64,000 nt of DNA from Paenarthrobacter nicotinovorans (GTDB taxonomy: Bacteria; Actinomycetota; Actinomycetes; Actinomycetales; Micrococcaceae): the NCBI RefSeq assembly GCF_021919345.1, contig NZ_CP089293.1:3410001-3474000 (forward strand), read 5' to 3'. Both the position numbers and the translations under genes were made by a program. Below the pieces are notes generated by a model that was given only the letters and a program-made list of their open reading frames with translations, was not told where the DNA came from and ran no database searches. Numbering within the stretch: position 1 is the stretch's first letter; each line of letters begins with the position of its first letter. Shown here piece by piece: positions 1 through 8,712 of this stretch.

Positions 1-365
1 CAGGAAACCAGGTTGCCAACAATCGAGCCCAGGACCACGATCGCCGAGTTGATCATGTAATGACCGAACGGGTGGGTCAGCGCCGACCAACCATCCGTAT
101 AGTTGCCCATTTCAAGGTTGTTCAGCCACAGTCCGGGCTCACGGAAGATGAGGTCATTCGGCCGCAGGGAAGAGATCACCATCCACAGCAGGGGGTAGAT
201 CATCACGCCGCCCACAATGATGAGGATCGCGTGCTTGATCAGGCCTTTGACGCGGGCACTGCGGCTGAAAGCCAGGCTTCCGCGGGATTCACGCCGGCGT
301 GGGTTCTTCCCGGACTTTTCGGCGGAACCGCCATTAGCGGCGGGGAGGGTCTGGAGTTTAGTCAT
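1..365 (-). CDS. Carbohydrate ABC transporter permease, MalG-type (partial, runs off left edge)
   Basis: This is the N-terminal 121 residues of an inner-membrane sugar importer subunit. A basic cytoplasmic leader rich in Ser, Lys and Arg is followed by the first membrane segment (about residues 45-62), a loop containing LRPNDLIFREPGL-like sequence typical of MalG proteins, and the start of the next membrane segment at the window edge. The ATG at 365 overlaps the stop of the upstream permease by 8 bp, so the two are translationally coupled. The EAA loop lies outside the window. No solute-binding protein is visible here; it is probably further left. The MalG assignment rests on order and membrane pattern. 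The substrate is unknown, but the regulon context points to a sugar acid or modified glycoside. Confidence 0.85.
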   Translation of the reverse strand, partial: MTKLQTLPAANGGSAEKSGKNPRRRESRGSLAFSRSARVKGLIKHAILIIVGGVMIYPLLWMVISSLRPNDLIFREPGLWLNNLEMGNYTDGWSALTHPFGHYMINSAIVVLGSIVGNLVS

Positions 366-1302
366 CGTAGAACACCCAATACTTTGAAGCGATGAAGTTG
401 ATGGCAGTGAAGACACCGATGATGACCAGCAGGAACCAGGCCATCGCTGAGGCGTAGCCCATATCAAACTGGCCGAAGCCCTTTTGGTAGAGGTACAGGG
501 TGAAGAACATGGTGGAGTCTGAGGGGCCGCCGTTGCCGCCGGAGACGATGAACGCCTGGGTGAACGACTGGAACGAACCGATGATCTGCAGCACCAGGTT
601 GAAGAAGATGATGGGGCTCAGCATGGGCAGGGTGATCCGCCAGAACTGCTGGAGCGTGGTGGCCCCATCCACCTTGGCTGCCTCGTAGTACATCACCGGA
701 ATCTGCCGCAGCCCGGCCAGGAAGATGATCATGGGGCTGCCGAAGGTCCACACGTGGAGCAGGATGATCGAGCCGAGAGCGGTATTGGGATCCGAGATCC
801 AGCCCGGCCCTTCTATTCCGATCATCGCCAGGACCTGGTTCACCAGACCGGTGGTGCCGAAGATCTGCTTCCAGAGGATGGCAACAGCCACGGAGCCGCC
901 CAGCAGGGAGGGCAAGTAGAAGATGGAACGGTAGAACGGCAAACCGCGAAGGCCCTTGTCCAGGACGAGGGCGATCACCAAGGCAACCGCCAGCTGCAGA
1001 GGTACGCCGACCAGCACGTAGGTGAACGTGACCCGTAGCGAGTTGTGCAACCGGGCATCGCCGAACATTCGGACGAAGTTGTCCAGGCCCACCCATTCCG
1101 GGGGCTGGAGGAGGTTGTAGTCCGTGAAGGACAGGTAGAGCGACATGAGCATGGGCCCCACCGTGATGACCGCCAGGCCAAGCAGCCACGGAAGGAGAAA
1201 GACGTAGGCGGCCTTGTTGTCGCGCCCGTTTGCCTTCTTCTCTTCCTTGGTCATGGGGCCCTTGCGGCGCGTCATGGTTGAGAGTTCGCCAATAGCGCTC
1301 AT
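358..1302 (-). CDS. Carbohydrate ABC transporter permease, MalF/UgpA-type
   Basis: This is the first permease of a sugar ABC importer, 314 residues with six predicted membrane segments. The cytoplasmic EAA loop that docks the ATPase is clear: EAAKVDGATTLQQFWRITLP, near residue 220. The ATG at 1302 is chosen because GAGGGGG lies just upstream on the coding strand; the reading frame continues upstream without a better site. It overlaps the MalG-type gene by 8 bp. The gene is divergent from the hydrolase operon starting at 1675, and two LacI-type operators lie between them. It is therefore probably induced with the catabolic genes of the 1-13 kb locus. The transported substrate cannot be read from the sequence. 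Confidence 0.93.
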   Translation of the reverse strand: MSAIGELSTMTRRKGPMTKEEKKANGRDNKAAYVFLLPWLLGLAVITVGPMLMSLYLSFTDYNLLQPPEWVGLDNFVRMFGDARLHNSLRVTFTYVLVGVPLQLAVALVIALVLDKGLRGLPFYRSIFYLPSLLGGSVAVAILWKQIFGTTGLVNQVLAMIGIEGPGWISDPNTALGSIILLHVWTFGSPMIIFLAGLRQIPVMYYEAAKVDGATTLQQFWRITLPMLSPIIFFNLVLQIIGSFQSFTQAFIVSGGNGGPSDSTMFFTLYLYQKGFGQFDMGYASAMAWFLLVIIGVFTAINFIASKYWVFYDD

Positions 1303-1502
1303 TGCTTCCCCCTCGCCGTCCCGCGGGCGCCTTGCGGCGTCCCCGCGTATTCGTATGCGGCCATGTGGTCTCCTTTGGTCATCGTGGCCATCCACGGAGT
1401 ACGAGTGTGGTTGGTGTTTGCCTGCCGGGACGTCGCCGATGCTCTGGCGCTACCCCTTCGAAGTGCCAGGATGCGGGTCCCGGTTTCAGCGGCTCCGTAC
1501 CA

Positions 1503-1518
1503 AAGTAAACGTTTTCTT
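1503..1518. promoter_or_regulatory. LacI-family operator, site 1
   Basis: AAGTAAACGTTTTCTT is a 16-bp near-palindrome centred on CG; the half-sites AAGTAAAC and AAGAAAAC differ at one base. It shares the AAAnCGTTTTCT core with the sites at 1548 and 12121, so the LacI protein encoded at 12234 is the likely ligand. Its position between divergent operons suggests repression of both. Confidence 0.7.
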
Positions 1519-1547
1519 GACCCATGTACAGCCTTTTGCTAATTTTT

Positions 1548-1563
1548 GAGAAAGCGTTTTCTT
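1548..1563. promoter_or_regulatory. LacI-family operator, site 2
   Basis: GAGAAAGCGTTTTCTT matches 15 of 16 bases of the site at 12121-12136 in front of the lacI-type gene. It is a near-palindrome centred on CG. The almost exact identity of sites 10.5 kb apart is the best evidence that one LacI regulator controls the whole locus. Confidence 0.8.
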
Positions 1564-1674
1564 GCGAACTCGCCCAATACGGTTTTCCACGCTGAAGAAG
1601 CCCGGCGTGCGCATTCGCATACCCTCCGCATCGACAAGGCAGGACACCATTGTTTCCCACCGACCCCGCCTGCC

Positions 1675-2880
1675 ATGACCCGAACTGACGTGGCAGGGCC
1701 ATCCACCCGCCCCACCGCGCTGGGTGGTTACGAAGACTGGCCCGTCTACCTGGCATCCCATCGCCATGAGGCGGACTCCCCGGAGCGCAGGGACCTGGCC
1801 GATATCTTGGGCGTGCCCGCAATAGCTTCGGGCCTTTCGTACACGACTCACCGGGAGACGAAGCACGACGGCGTCATCACCTCTTCGCTGTCCTGGCAGT
1901 TGGGCTTCGGGCCCCGGACAGCCGCTTGGTTTGTACGCCCTGCACAAGTTACCGGCCCGCTTCCGGCCGTGCTCGCCCTGCACTGCCATGGCGGGATCAA
2001 GTTCTACGGCGCCGAGCGATTGGTGGCCCTCCAAAATCAGCCCGGCCAGCCCGCCGGTCACGACGCCGGGATCCCGCCTCTGGAAATCCGGGCCAGTCTT
2101 TACGGCGGGCGGGCACTCGCTACGTGGCTGGCACAGCAGGGTTTCGCTGTCCTGGCCCACGACGCTTTCATGTGGGGCAGCCGCCGGTTCGTCCTGGATC
2201 CCCTGCCGCGGCGGGCGGCTACCGCAGTTGACGGCCAGCAGGCACTCTGGCGGGAGGCCGGCGTCGAACCTTCCGCGCAGCAACGCTACGACGCTGCGGC
2301 GGCGGTCCATGAGGAAACCGTGGCGAAAGCGGCGGCACTCATGGGAACCACCATTGCCGGGACCGTTGCCCACGACGATCTGGCGGCGTTGGGAATCCTC
2401 GCCACGCTGCCCGGGGTGGACCGGGACCGGATAGCCTGCCTCGGGTTTTCAGGCGGGGGCGGCCGGGCCTTGATGCTTGCTGCCCTGAGCCCTGTGATCC
2501 GCAGCTATGTGGTGACGTGCATGATGACCACCTTCGCCTCGCTGCTGCCAGCGTACCTGGATGCGCACTCGTGGTTGCTGCACTCCCCCGGCCTCGCCAA
2601 GCTCGGGGACTGGCCGGACCTGGCCACGCGGTCCCCGGCCCGTGTGCTGGTCCAGTACGCAATGGCTGACGCCCTCTTCCCCGAGCAGGGAATGCGCGAC
2701 GCCCACGCCCGCCTGTCCCGGCAACTGCCGCGCGGGCTGTACACCGGCAGCTTCTGGCAGGAACCACACGTTTTCACCCCGGCCATGCAGGAGGAGGCGG
2801 CGGCGTTCCTCGCCACCTCCCTGCAGCCCCGGCACCGCATCAATTCACCCTTACCGGACCGCACTAGGACAGACTCATGA
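1675..2880 (+). CDS. Alpha/beta hydrolase, acetyl-xylan-esterase/dienelactone-hydrolase-like
   Basis: A 401-residue cytoplasmic serine hydrolase with no signal peptide. The nucleophile elbow GFSGGGGRA places Ser near 259. A probable acid lies in YAMADALFP, and the histidine in QEPHVF close to the C terminus. It resembles the family of large Abhydrolase proteins found in sugar-ester operons. It probably removes an ester group from an imported sugar, which is inference. The ATG at 1675 was chosen over the TTG at 1546 because the longer form would cover an operator; no strong ribosome site precedes either. The stop overlaps the next ATG (ATGA at 2877), the first of three coupled genes. Confidence 0.8.
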   Translation: MTRTDVAGPSTRPTALGGYEDWPVYLASHRHEADSPERRDLADILGVPAIASGLSYTTHRETKHDGVITSSLSWQLGFGPRTAAWFVRPAQVTGPLPAVLALHCHGGIKFYGAERLVALQNQPGQPAGHDAGIPPLEIRASLYGGRALATWLAQQGFAVLAHDAFMWGSRRFVLDPLPRRAATAVDGQQALWREAGVEPSAQQRYDAAAAVHEETVAKAAALMGTTIAGTVAHDDLAALGILATLPGVDRDRIACLGFSGGGGRALMLAALSPVIRSYVVTCMMTTFASLLPAYLDAHSWLLHSPGLAKLGDWPDLATRSPARVLVQYAMADALFPEQGMRDAHARLSRQLPRGLYTGSFWQEPHVFTPAMQEEAAAFLATSLQPRHRINSPLPDRTRTDS

Positions 2881-4925
2881 CCCAACCCTCAACCACCGTC
2901 ACAGTGGACGCCCGCCCCCGGCTTCCCCGCATCGCATTGGTGGGTGTGCACGGCTTCGGCGAAAGGCACCTGGAAAACCTTGAGCGCCTGGGCGCTGACG
3001 GCGTCCTTGAACTGGTGGCCGTCGCCGATCCGCTGCAACCGGCCGACGGAACTGTCGGCCCCGAAGTGGAAGTTTTCGCTTCCCTCGACGAACTCCTCGC
3101 TGCAGGGACGGCCCCCGATGTCGTCATCGTTTCCACGCCGATCCAGACGCACGCGCCCCTGGCACTCGCTGCCCTCCAGGCCGGGGCCAATGTGTATCTG
3201 GAAAAGCCGCCCGTGGCGTCCATGGCGCAATACGAGGAAGTGATGGCAGCTGCGGCGAGCGCCGGACGACTGGTGCAAGTGGGGTTCCAGAGCCTGGGTT
3301 CAGAAGCCCTTCCCGCGATCGAAGCCCTGGTGGAATCCGGCGGAATCGGCGAGGTCCGGGGCATCAGCGCCACGGGGTTGTGGCTGCGGAACAAGGCATA
3401 CTTCAAGCGTTCCCGCTGGGCGGGCAAGCGCAGCCTCAACGGAACGGACGTGGTGGACGGCGTGGCCACCAATGCCCTGGCTCACGCCGTGGCAACCGGG
3501 CTGCGACTTGCAGGTGCCCGGACCGTGGCCGATGTGCAGTCCGTGGATACGGACCTCTACAGGGCGAACGACACCGAAAGCGACGACACCTCCGTAGTCC
3601 GGGTGCGGACAACGGACGGCACCGTGCTGACCTGCGCACTGACGCTTTGCGCACCCGTACAGTCCGAGCCGTCGGTCACCGTGTTCGGCACGCGGGGCCA
3701 GCTCACGCTCTCCTACACGGAAGACCGCGTGGAGATCACCACCGCAGAGGGGGTCCGGACCGAAACCTTCGGCCGTGCCGACCTGCTGGAGAACCTGTTG
3801 GGTGCACGGAGCGAAGCGGAACTGCTCAGCCCCCTCAGCGGCGCCGGCGCATACATGGCGGTCCTCGAGGCCATCCGCACTGCCGAATCACCACGGCCGA
3901 TACACCCGGACCGGGTGACATGGGAGGGCGACGGCGATGACGCCCACCCCGTAGTCCACGGCATTGAATCCCTGATCCAACGGGCAGCACTGGGCCAATC
4001 AACCTTCGCGGAGCTCGGCGCTCCATGGACTGTGTCCGGTGGGCCCACGCTCGAGATCAACGGAACCCCTGTTGCGACTCTCCGGGACGGGTCCCTCATC
4101 CGGGCAACATCTTCGCCGCGTCCGTACCTCCACCCTGTGCGAACCCTGGCCGGAACCGTCGTGACCGATCACATCCCGGAGGACCACGTGTGGCACCTGG
4201 GAGCGGGCGTGGCCCTCCAGGACGTGGATGGCATCAACTTCTGGGGAGGCAGGACCTACACCCGTGATGCCGGAGCCTATGTCTGGCGGAAGGACCACGG
4301 CAGGATCGTCCTTGATTCCGCGGAACAGGGCGACGGGTACAGGCAGGAGCAGCTGAGCTGGGTAGGGCCTGACGGGTCTCCTGTGCTCCGCGAGCAGCGC
4401 GGGTGGCGCTGGGCCGCCGTCGGGAATTCCGCGTGGAAACTGACGCTGGACTTCACACTGGAGTCCGCCACCGGCCGTCCTGTGCTGCTGGGCAGCCCGG
4501 GTTCCAACGGGCGGCCACAGGGCGGTTACGGCGGCTTCTTCTGGCGTTTGCCGAAGGTTGGCGATGCCACCATCTGGACCCCGGAAGCCCGGGGCGAGGA
4601 CGCCGTGCACGGCAGCGTTACACCGTGGCTGGCGTGGTCGGGAACTTTCGACGCCGGGACCTCCGGCGCGGCGCAGGCCACGGGCGATCCCGGGCTGGGA
4701 CACCCCGCCACACTCGTCTTTCTGGCCGCTCCGCAGGCTCCGGACCCTTGGTTCGTCCGGCACGCCGGCTATCCCGGCGTCGGGCTCTCCCTGGCGTGGG
4801 ACCGGCCCGTGGCGACGAAGCCCGGCCGCCCGGTCCACCGGACAGTGACCGTACTTATCGCGGACGGGTTCCTCGCGACACAGGACATCGAACAACTCAT
4901 CACCACTTTGGGGGAACAGTCATGA
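2877..4925 (+). CDS. Gfo/Idh/MocA oxidoreductase fused to PmoA-like DUF6807 domain
   Basis: A 682-residue two-domain protein. Residues about 18-350 form an NAD(P)-dependent Gfo/Idh/MocA oxidoreductase: dinucleotide-binding GVHGFGERHLENL at the N terminus and the EKPP signature (catalytic-region Lys near 110). Residues about 390-675 match the PmoA/DUF6807 family, with an HIPEDHVWHLGAG segment, a GINFWGGRTY segment and a GGYGGFFWRLP segment. Stand-alone family members are roughly the length of each half, so this is a real fusion. Family knowledge suggests the first half oxidises a sugar or cyclitol hydroxyl; the role of DUF6807 is unsettled. The gene is ATGA-coupled to both neighbours. I infer two consecutive steps on one sugar carried out by one polypeptide. 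Confidence 0.85.
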   Translation: MTQPSTTVTVDARPRLPRIALVGVHGFGERHLENLERLGADGVLELVAVADPLQPADGTVGPEVEVFASLDELLAAGTAPDVVIVSTPIQTHAPLALAALQAGANVYLEKPPVASMAQYEEVMAAAASAGRLVQVGFQSLGSEALPAIEALVESGGIGEVRGISATGLWLRNKAYFKRSRWAGKRSLNGTDVVDGVATNALAHAVATGLRLAGARTVADVQSVDTDLYRANDTESDDTSVVRVRTTDGTVLTCALTLCAPVQSEPSVTVFGTRGQLTLSYTEDRVEITTAEGVRTETFGRADLLENLLGARSEAELLSPLSGAGAYMAVLEAIRTAESPRPIHPDRVTWEGDGDDAHPVVHGIESLIQRAALGQSTFAELGAPWTVSGGPTLEINGTPVATLRDGSLIRATSSPRPYLHPVRTLAGTVVTDHIPEDHVWHLGAGVALQDVDGINFWGGRTYTRDAGAYVWRKDHGRIVLDSAEQGDGYRQEQLSWVGPDGSPVLREQRGWRWAAVGNSAWKLTLDFTLESATGRPVLLGSPGSNGRPQGGYGGFFWRLPKVGDATIWTPEARGEDAVHGSVTPWLAWSGTFDAGTSGAAQATGDPGLGHPATLVFLAAPQAPDPWFVRHAGYPGVGLSLAWDRPVATKPGRPVHRTVTVLIADGFLATQDIEQLITTLGEQS

Positions 4926-6028
4926 CCATACCTACTCAATCCGCTGCGGTTCCGGCAACGACAGCTCCGGGAAACGTTGCAGACCGTGCCGTGAAGCGTC
5001 GTCGGGTCCTAGACATCCTTGACGCTGCAGGCCGTGACTCATTGCTGCTCACGTCCAACACCGCCCTCACCTGGTACCTGGACGGCAGCCGGGTGCACAT
5101 CAGCCTGGCCGGAGACCCCATTGCGGCCCTCCTGGTGGACCGCAGCGGCGACCACCTGGTCACGTTCAACAACGAGGCCGGGCGGATAGCTGCCGAAGAA
5201 TTGCCGGCGGGCGTCAGCCTGGACACTGTGCCGTGGCACGGGCAGTTGCATGCGGCAGCGGCGGCCCTGGCCCTCGACGGCAACCCGCTGGTGGAAGCAG
5301 CCGTCACCGCGGAGCTGCGGGCTGCCCGCCAGCAGTTGCTCCCCGCCGAAACAGCCCGGTACTCCGAGCTTTCAGTCGATGCGGCGCGGGCGATGACAGA
5401 CGTCCTGACGGCCGCAACCCCGGAAACAACGGAATTCGAACTGGTCTCGCAGCTGGCCGCCCGCATTGTGTCTGTGGGCGCCGAGCCACTGGTCCTCCTC
5501 TGCAACGGTGCCGGCCGCAGCGACTTCCGGCATCCCTTGGCCACCCACTCCCCGATCGGCCGCCGTGCCATGGCCGTGGTGTGCGCACGCCGGAACGGCC
5601 TGGTTGCCAACGTGACCCGGTGGGTGGCTTTCGACGCCGGCACTCCCGCTGAGCTCGACGCCGAGGCCCGCATCGCAGAAGTGGAGGCCGACATTTTCCG
5701 GGCCACGGTCCCGGGAGCACGGCTCAACGAGGTCTTCACCGGGATCAAGGCAGCTTACGCCCGCCACGGATTCGGTGATGATCAGTGGACGCTTCACCAC
5801 CAGGGTGGTCCCGCAGGCTACGCGGGCCGCGACCCCCGGGTCACCGCAGAGGTCACGGACACCATCGTCCTCAACCAGCCCTTCACGTGGAACCCATCCG
5901 GGCCCGGAGTGAAGATCGAGGACACCGTACTGCTCACGGATTCCGGCCTGCGCGTCCTGACCGTAGACGAGCGGTGGCCGACCACCGACGTGGACGGCCG
6001 CCGTCGTCCCCTGACCTTGCGTCCCTGA
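4922..6028 (+). CDS. M24 (creatinase/prolidase fold) protein with degraded metal site
   Basis: A 368-residue protein with a creatinase-type N-terminal domain and a C-terminal pita-bread domain (about residues 165-350). The fold signatures are visible: FRHP, HHQGGPAGY near 292 and KIEDTVLLT. By comparison with metallopeptidases, the two Asp ligands fall in VVCARRNGLVANVTR (about 219-232), where neither Asp remains, and the first Glu ligand is Asn in TWNP. Only the His and the last Glu are kept. It may therefore be a non-peptidase hydrolase in the manner of creatinase. ATGA coupling to the fusion oxidoreductase implies a role in the same pathway. Aminopeptidase activity should not be assumed. 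Confidence 0.8.
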   Translation: MTIPTQSAAVPATTAPGNVADRAVKRRRVLDILDAAGRDSLLLTSNTALTWYLDGSRVHISLAGDPIAALLVDRSGDHLVTFNNEAGRIAAEELPAGVSLDTVPWHGQLHAAAAALALDGNPLVEAAVTAELRAARQQLLPAETARYSELSVDAARAMTDVLTAATPETTEFELVSQLAARIVSVGAEPLVLLCNGAGRSDFRHPLATHSPIGRRAMAVVCARRNGLVANVTRWVAFDAGTPAELDAEARIAEVEADIFRATVPGARLNEVFTGIKAAYARHGFGDDQWTLHHQGGPAGYAGRDPRVTAEVTDTIVLNQPFTWNPSGPGVKIEDTVLLTDSGLRVLTVDERWPTTDVDGRRRPLTLRP

Positions 6029-6070
6029 CCCGGCTTCACTGCCCCTGCGTCCCTGACCATGCAGGTAACG

Positions 6071-6114
6071 CGAAAAGGGGCGGGGTCACCGTGATGGTGA
6101 CCCCGCCCCTTTCG
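6071..6114. terminator. Bidirectional hairpin terminator between convergent operons
   Basis: About an 18-bp G+C-rich stem (AAGGGGCGGGGTCACC pairs with GGTGACCCCGCCCCTT) around a GTGAT loop, with A-rich and T-rich edges on either side. It lies between the M24 gene and the converging aldehyde dehydrogenase gene and can serve both. Confidence 0.85.
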
Positions 6115-6125
6115 TGTTGGGTGCG

Positions 6126-7577
6126 TTAGCCGAGCGTCAGGACGCCGTCCACGCGCCGCGGGATCCCCAGCGGGTTGGAGTCGTGCAGCGCCGGGTGCAG
6201 CACGCTCTCCGGCGCGTCCTGGTAGGCCACGGGGCGCTGGAAGCGGCGGACTGCAGTGGCGCCCACGGACGTGAACAAGGAGGTCGTGGCCGGGTAGGGG
6301 CCGCCGTGTTGCTGGGCCCAGTTCACGGCCACCCCCGTGGGCCAACCGTCGAACAGGACCCTGCCGGCCAAAGTGCTCAGCTGCTCCACCAGTGCAGAAA
6401 CGTCCTCGCCGGGTTGTGCGTGCACAGTGCCCGTGAGGCTTCCGGGAACCTTGGCGAGCGCGGCGGACAGCTCGTCCTGGGAGGCGTACTCGATCAGCAG
6501 CGTGGTGGGGCCGAAGCATTCCTCCAGCAACTCATCCGGGCGTTCCAGCACATTTGCGGCGCTGGTGGAGAACACCACAGGCGCGGCGCCGTCCGCCAGG
6601 CTGTCCTGCTCCACCGTGCCGCTGACGACGGCGACTCCCGGCTGCTCAGCAACGTTGCGCAGCCCGTCCGGATAGGCTTCCGCGATGCGCTCGGTCAGCA
6701 TGGCGGCTGTCGGCTTGTCCTTGCTGGCCTCGGCAAGGTGCGATGCGAAGTCCGATCCCGCCGGGATGAACACCAGTCCGGGCTTGGTGCAGAACTGGCC
6801 GGCGCCCTGGGTAAAGGAACCCGCCAGGCCTGCCGCTAGCTGCTGACCGCGTTCGGCGAGCGCGTCCGCAGTGATGACCACCGGGTTCAAGCTGCCCAGT
6901 TCACCGTAGAACGGGATGGGCTCCGGGCGGGACGTCGCGAGATCGAACAGCGCCCGGCCGCCGGGGATGGAGCCGGTGAAGCCTACTGCCTTGATGGCCG
7001 GGTCCTGGACCAGTGCCGTGCCGGCTTCGCGTCCGCTGACCAGCGCGAAGATTCCGTCCGGGGCTCCGGCCTTGGCCAGCGCCTCGGTGACGATTTCCGC
7101 GGTCCGCTGGGACAGGCGAAGGTGGCCCGAGTGTGCTTTGACGACCACCGGGCAGCCAACTGCCAGAGCGGACGCTGTATCGCCGCCCGCCACGGAGAAC
7201 GCGAACGGGAAGTTCGACGCCGAGAACACGGCCACGGGACCGATCGGCCGCAGTATGCGGCGCAGCTCTGGCTTGGGCGGGGTGGCGGACGGGTCAGCGT
7301 GGTCGATGACGGCTTCGAGGTACGAGCCTTCAGTGATGACGTTGGCGAACAGGCGCAGCTGCCCGCTGGTCCTCGCCACCTCGCCCGCGAGCCGGACGGT
7401 CCCGAGGCTTGTTTCAGAGTCGGCGATTGCTACCAGTTCGGTGACGTTGGCGTCCAAAGCGTCGGCGACGGCGGTCAGCCAGGCCGCGCGTTCGGCGTCG
7501 GAAGCTGCTGCGGTCACCTTCGCCGCTGCCGTGGCTGCGGCCGTGACGGCGGTCAGGTCAAGAGTTGCTGTACTCAA
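6126..7577 (-). CDS. 2-oxoglutarate-semialdehyde (2,5-dioxovalerate) dehydrogenase
   Basis: This is an aldehyde dehydrogenase of 483 residues that should oxidise 2,5-dioxopentanoate to 2-oxoglutarate with NAD(P)+, the last step of oxidative uronate/aldarate breakdown. Visible signatures: NFPFAFSVAGGDTASALAVG and KAHSGH in the cofactor domain, the ELGSLNPVV glutamate motif, and the catalytic Cys in GAGQFCTKPG (Cys 263). These match the ketoglutarate-semialdehyde subgroup. The start is TTG at 7577, preceded by AAAGGAAA; it overlaps the end of the enolase gene by 20 bp. It is the last gene of the five-gene operon running from 12053. The KdgD gene two places upstream supplies its substrate, which strengthens the call. 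Confidence 0.9.
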   Translation of the reverse strand: MSTATLDLTAVTAAATAAAKVTAAASDAERAAWLTAVADALDANVTELVAIADSETSLGTVRLAGEVARTSGQLRLFANVITEGSYLEAVIDHADPSATPPKPELRRILRPIGPVAVFSASNFPFAFSVAGGDTASALAVGCPVVVKAHSGHLRLSQRTAEIVTEALAKAGAPDGIFALVSGREAGTALVQDPAIKAVGFTGSIPGGRALFDLATSRPEPIPFYGELGSLNPVVITADALAERGQQLAAGLAGSFTQGAGQFCTKPGLVFIPAGSDFASHLAEASKDKPTAAMLTERIAEAYPDGLRNVAEQPGVAVVSGTVEQDSLADGAAPVVFSTSAANVLERPDELLEECFGPTTLLIEYASQDELSAALAKVPGSLTGTVHAQPGEDVSALVEQLSTLAGRVLFDGWPTGVAVNWAQQHGGPYPATTSLFTSVGATAVRRFQRPVAYQDAPESVLHPALHDSNPLGIPRRVDGVLTLG

Positions 7578-8712
7578 TGCGGTTTCCTTTGCTTTCGGGG
7601 GCTGAAGTGTCAGTGGCTTGCGTCGGCGTCAATGCCCCGGCGAACTCGAAGCCGAGACCGGGCAGGCCGGCTGAACTAAGCCTGATGGTGCCTGTCGTGT
7701 TGCTGATCCGCACCGGGGAAGGTCCGGCCAGGATCCCGAGTTGGCCGAACGAGGCATCCTCCACGTCCTCCACGCTGACCGGCTCTGCCAAGGTGAGCGC
7801 CAACTGTCCGGAGAGCTCCGGAAGCAAGTGCGGTGCCACCCTGATGCTGTGGGTGCGGGCCAACTCCACGATCCTGCGGAATGGGGTGATGCCGCCCACT
7901 CGGACAATGTTGGGCTGGATGATGTCCACGGCTTCCGCTTCGATGAAGTCACGGAAGCGGTAGATGGTGTGGACGTTCTCACCCAGGGCAATGGGAACCG
8001 GCGAGTGCTTGCGCAGGCGCCGGTACGCCCAGAGGTCGTCGGCACGAATCGGTTCTTCCAGCCACTCCAGTCCGTACTCCCCCAAAACATCCAAGGCACG
8101 GAACGTGTGGGCGAGGTCCCAACGCTGGTTGGCGTCGATCATGAGCAGCCGGTCAGGGCCGATCACCTGGCGCACAGCAGCGACGCGCTCGGCATCCTCC
8201 CGGAGCTCGGGCTTGCCCACTTTGATCTTCACCGCGTTGTGTCCGGCAGCAACCCACCGCTGGGCTTGCTCCACGAGCTGTTCCAGGGTGTAGTGCAGGT
8301 TCACTCCGGAGCCGTACACCTCCACGGATTCCTGGCGCCGGCCCAGGAGCCCCGTGACGGACGTTCCCGCCTGGCGTGCTTTCAAGTCCCACAGGGCAAG
8401 GTCCACGCCCGCCATGGCGATGGTGGTCAGCCCTCCCCCGCCCGCTTCATGCAGCCGCTTCCACAGCTGGTCCCACACAATCTCCGGGTTCGCCTCGACG
8501 CCCCGGATGAAGGGGGCGATGTCGTGGTCCAGGAGGGCCTTCACTGCCTGGGGACCGATGGTCGGTGTCCATGAGAAGCCGTGGCCCGTGCCGCCGTCGT
8601 CCGTGGTCAGTTCGGTGACAATCACGTGGTTCTCGGGCGCCTCCGCGCCCCAACTGCGTAGCAGCGGCACCGTGATCAGCCGGGTGCTGAGGCCCGTAAT
8701 GCGGGCGGTCAT
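7558..8712 (-). CDS. Enolase-superfamily (mandelate racemase/muconate lactonizing) sugar-acid dehydratase
   Basis: A 384-residue two-domain enolase-superfamily enzyme. The KxK motif is at Lys162/Lys164 (VKIKVG), metal ligands are carried by MIDANQRW, WLEEPI and LGEN, and a general-base His is in APHLLPE (His 295). This matches the mandelate racemase subgroup. With KdgD downstream in the pathway, the most economical role is dehydration of an aldarate or aldarolactone to 5-dehydro-4-deoxyglucarate. Substrate stereochemistry cannot be read off. The ATG at 8712 shares one base with the stop of kdgD. The C-terminal extension of about 30 residues overlaps the start of the dehydrogenase gene. Racemase or cycloisomerase activity remains possible. 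Confidence 0.8.
   Translation of the reverse strand: MTARITGLSTRLITVPLLRSWGAEAPENHVIVTELTTDDGGTGHGFSWTPTIGPQAVKALLDHDIAPFIRGVEANPEIVWDQLWKRLHEAGGGGLTTIAMAGVDLALWDLKARQAGTSVTGLLGRRQESVEVYGSGVNLHYTLEQLVEQAQRWVAAGHNAVKIKVGKPELREDAERVAAVRQVIGPDRLLMIDANQRWDLAHTFRALDVLGEYGLEWLEEPIRADDLWAYRRLRKHSPVPIALGENVHTIYRFRDFIEAEAVDIIQPNIVRVGGITPFRRIVELARTHSIRVAPHLLPELSGQLALTLAEPVSVEDVEDASFGQLGILAGPSPVRISNTTGTIRLSSAGLPGLGFEFAGALTPTQATDTSAPESKGNRIEYSNS

Larger units (their letters stand above)
1303..1674. other. Divergent control region between permease and hydrolase operons
   Basis: This 372-bp gap separates two divergent operons. It holds two LacI-type operators, 45 bp apart centre to centre (1503-1518 and 1548-1563). 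No convincing ORF is present. A TTG-initiated extension of the hydrolase could begin at 1546, but it would run through the second operator, so I treat this as control DNA. Confidence 0.7.
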
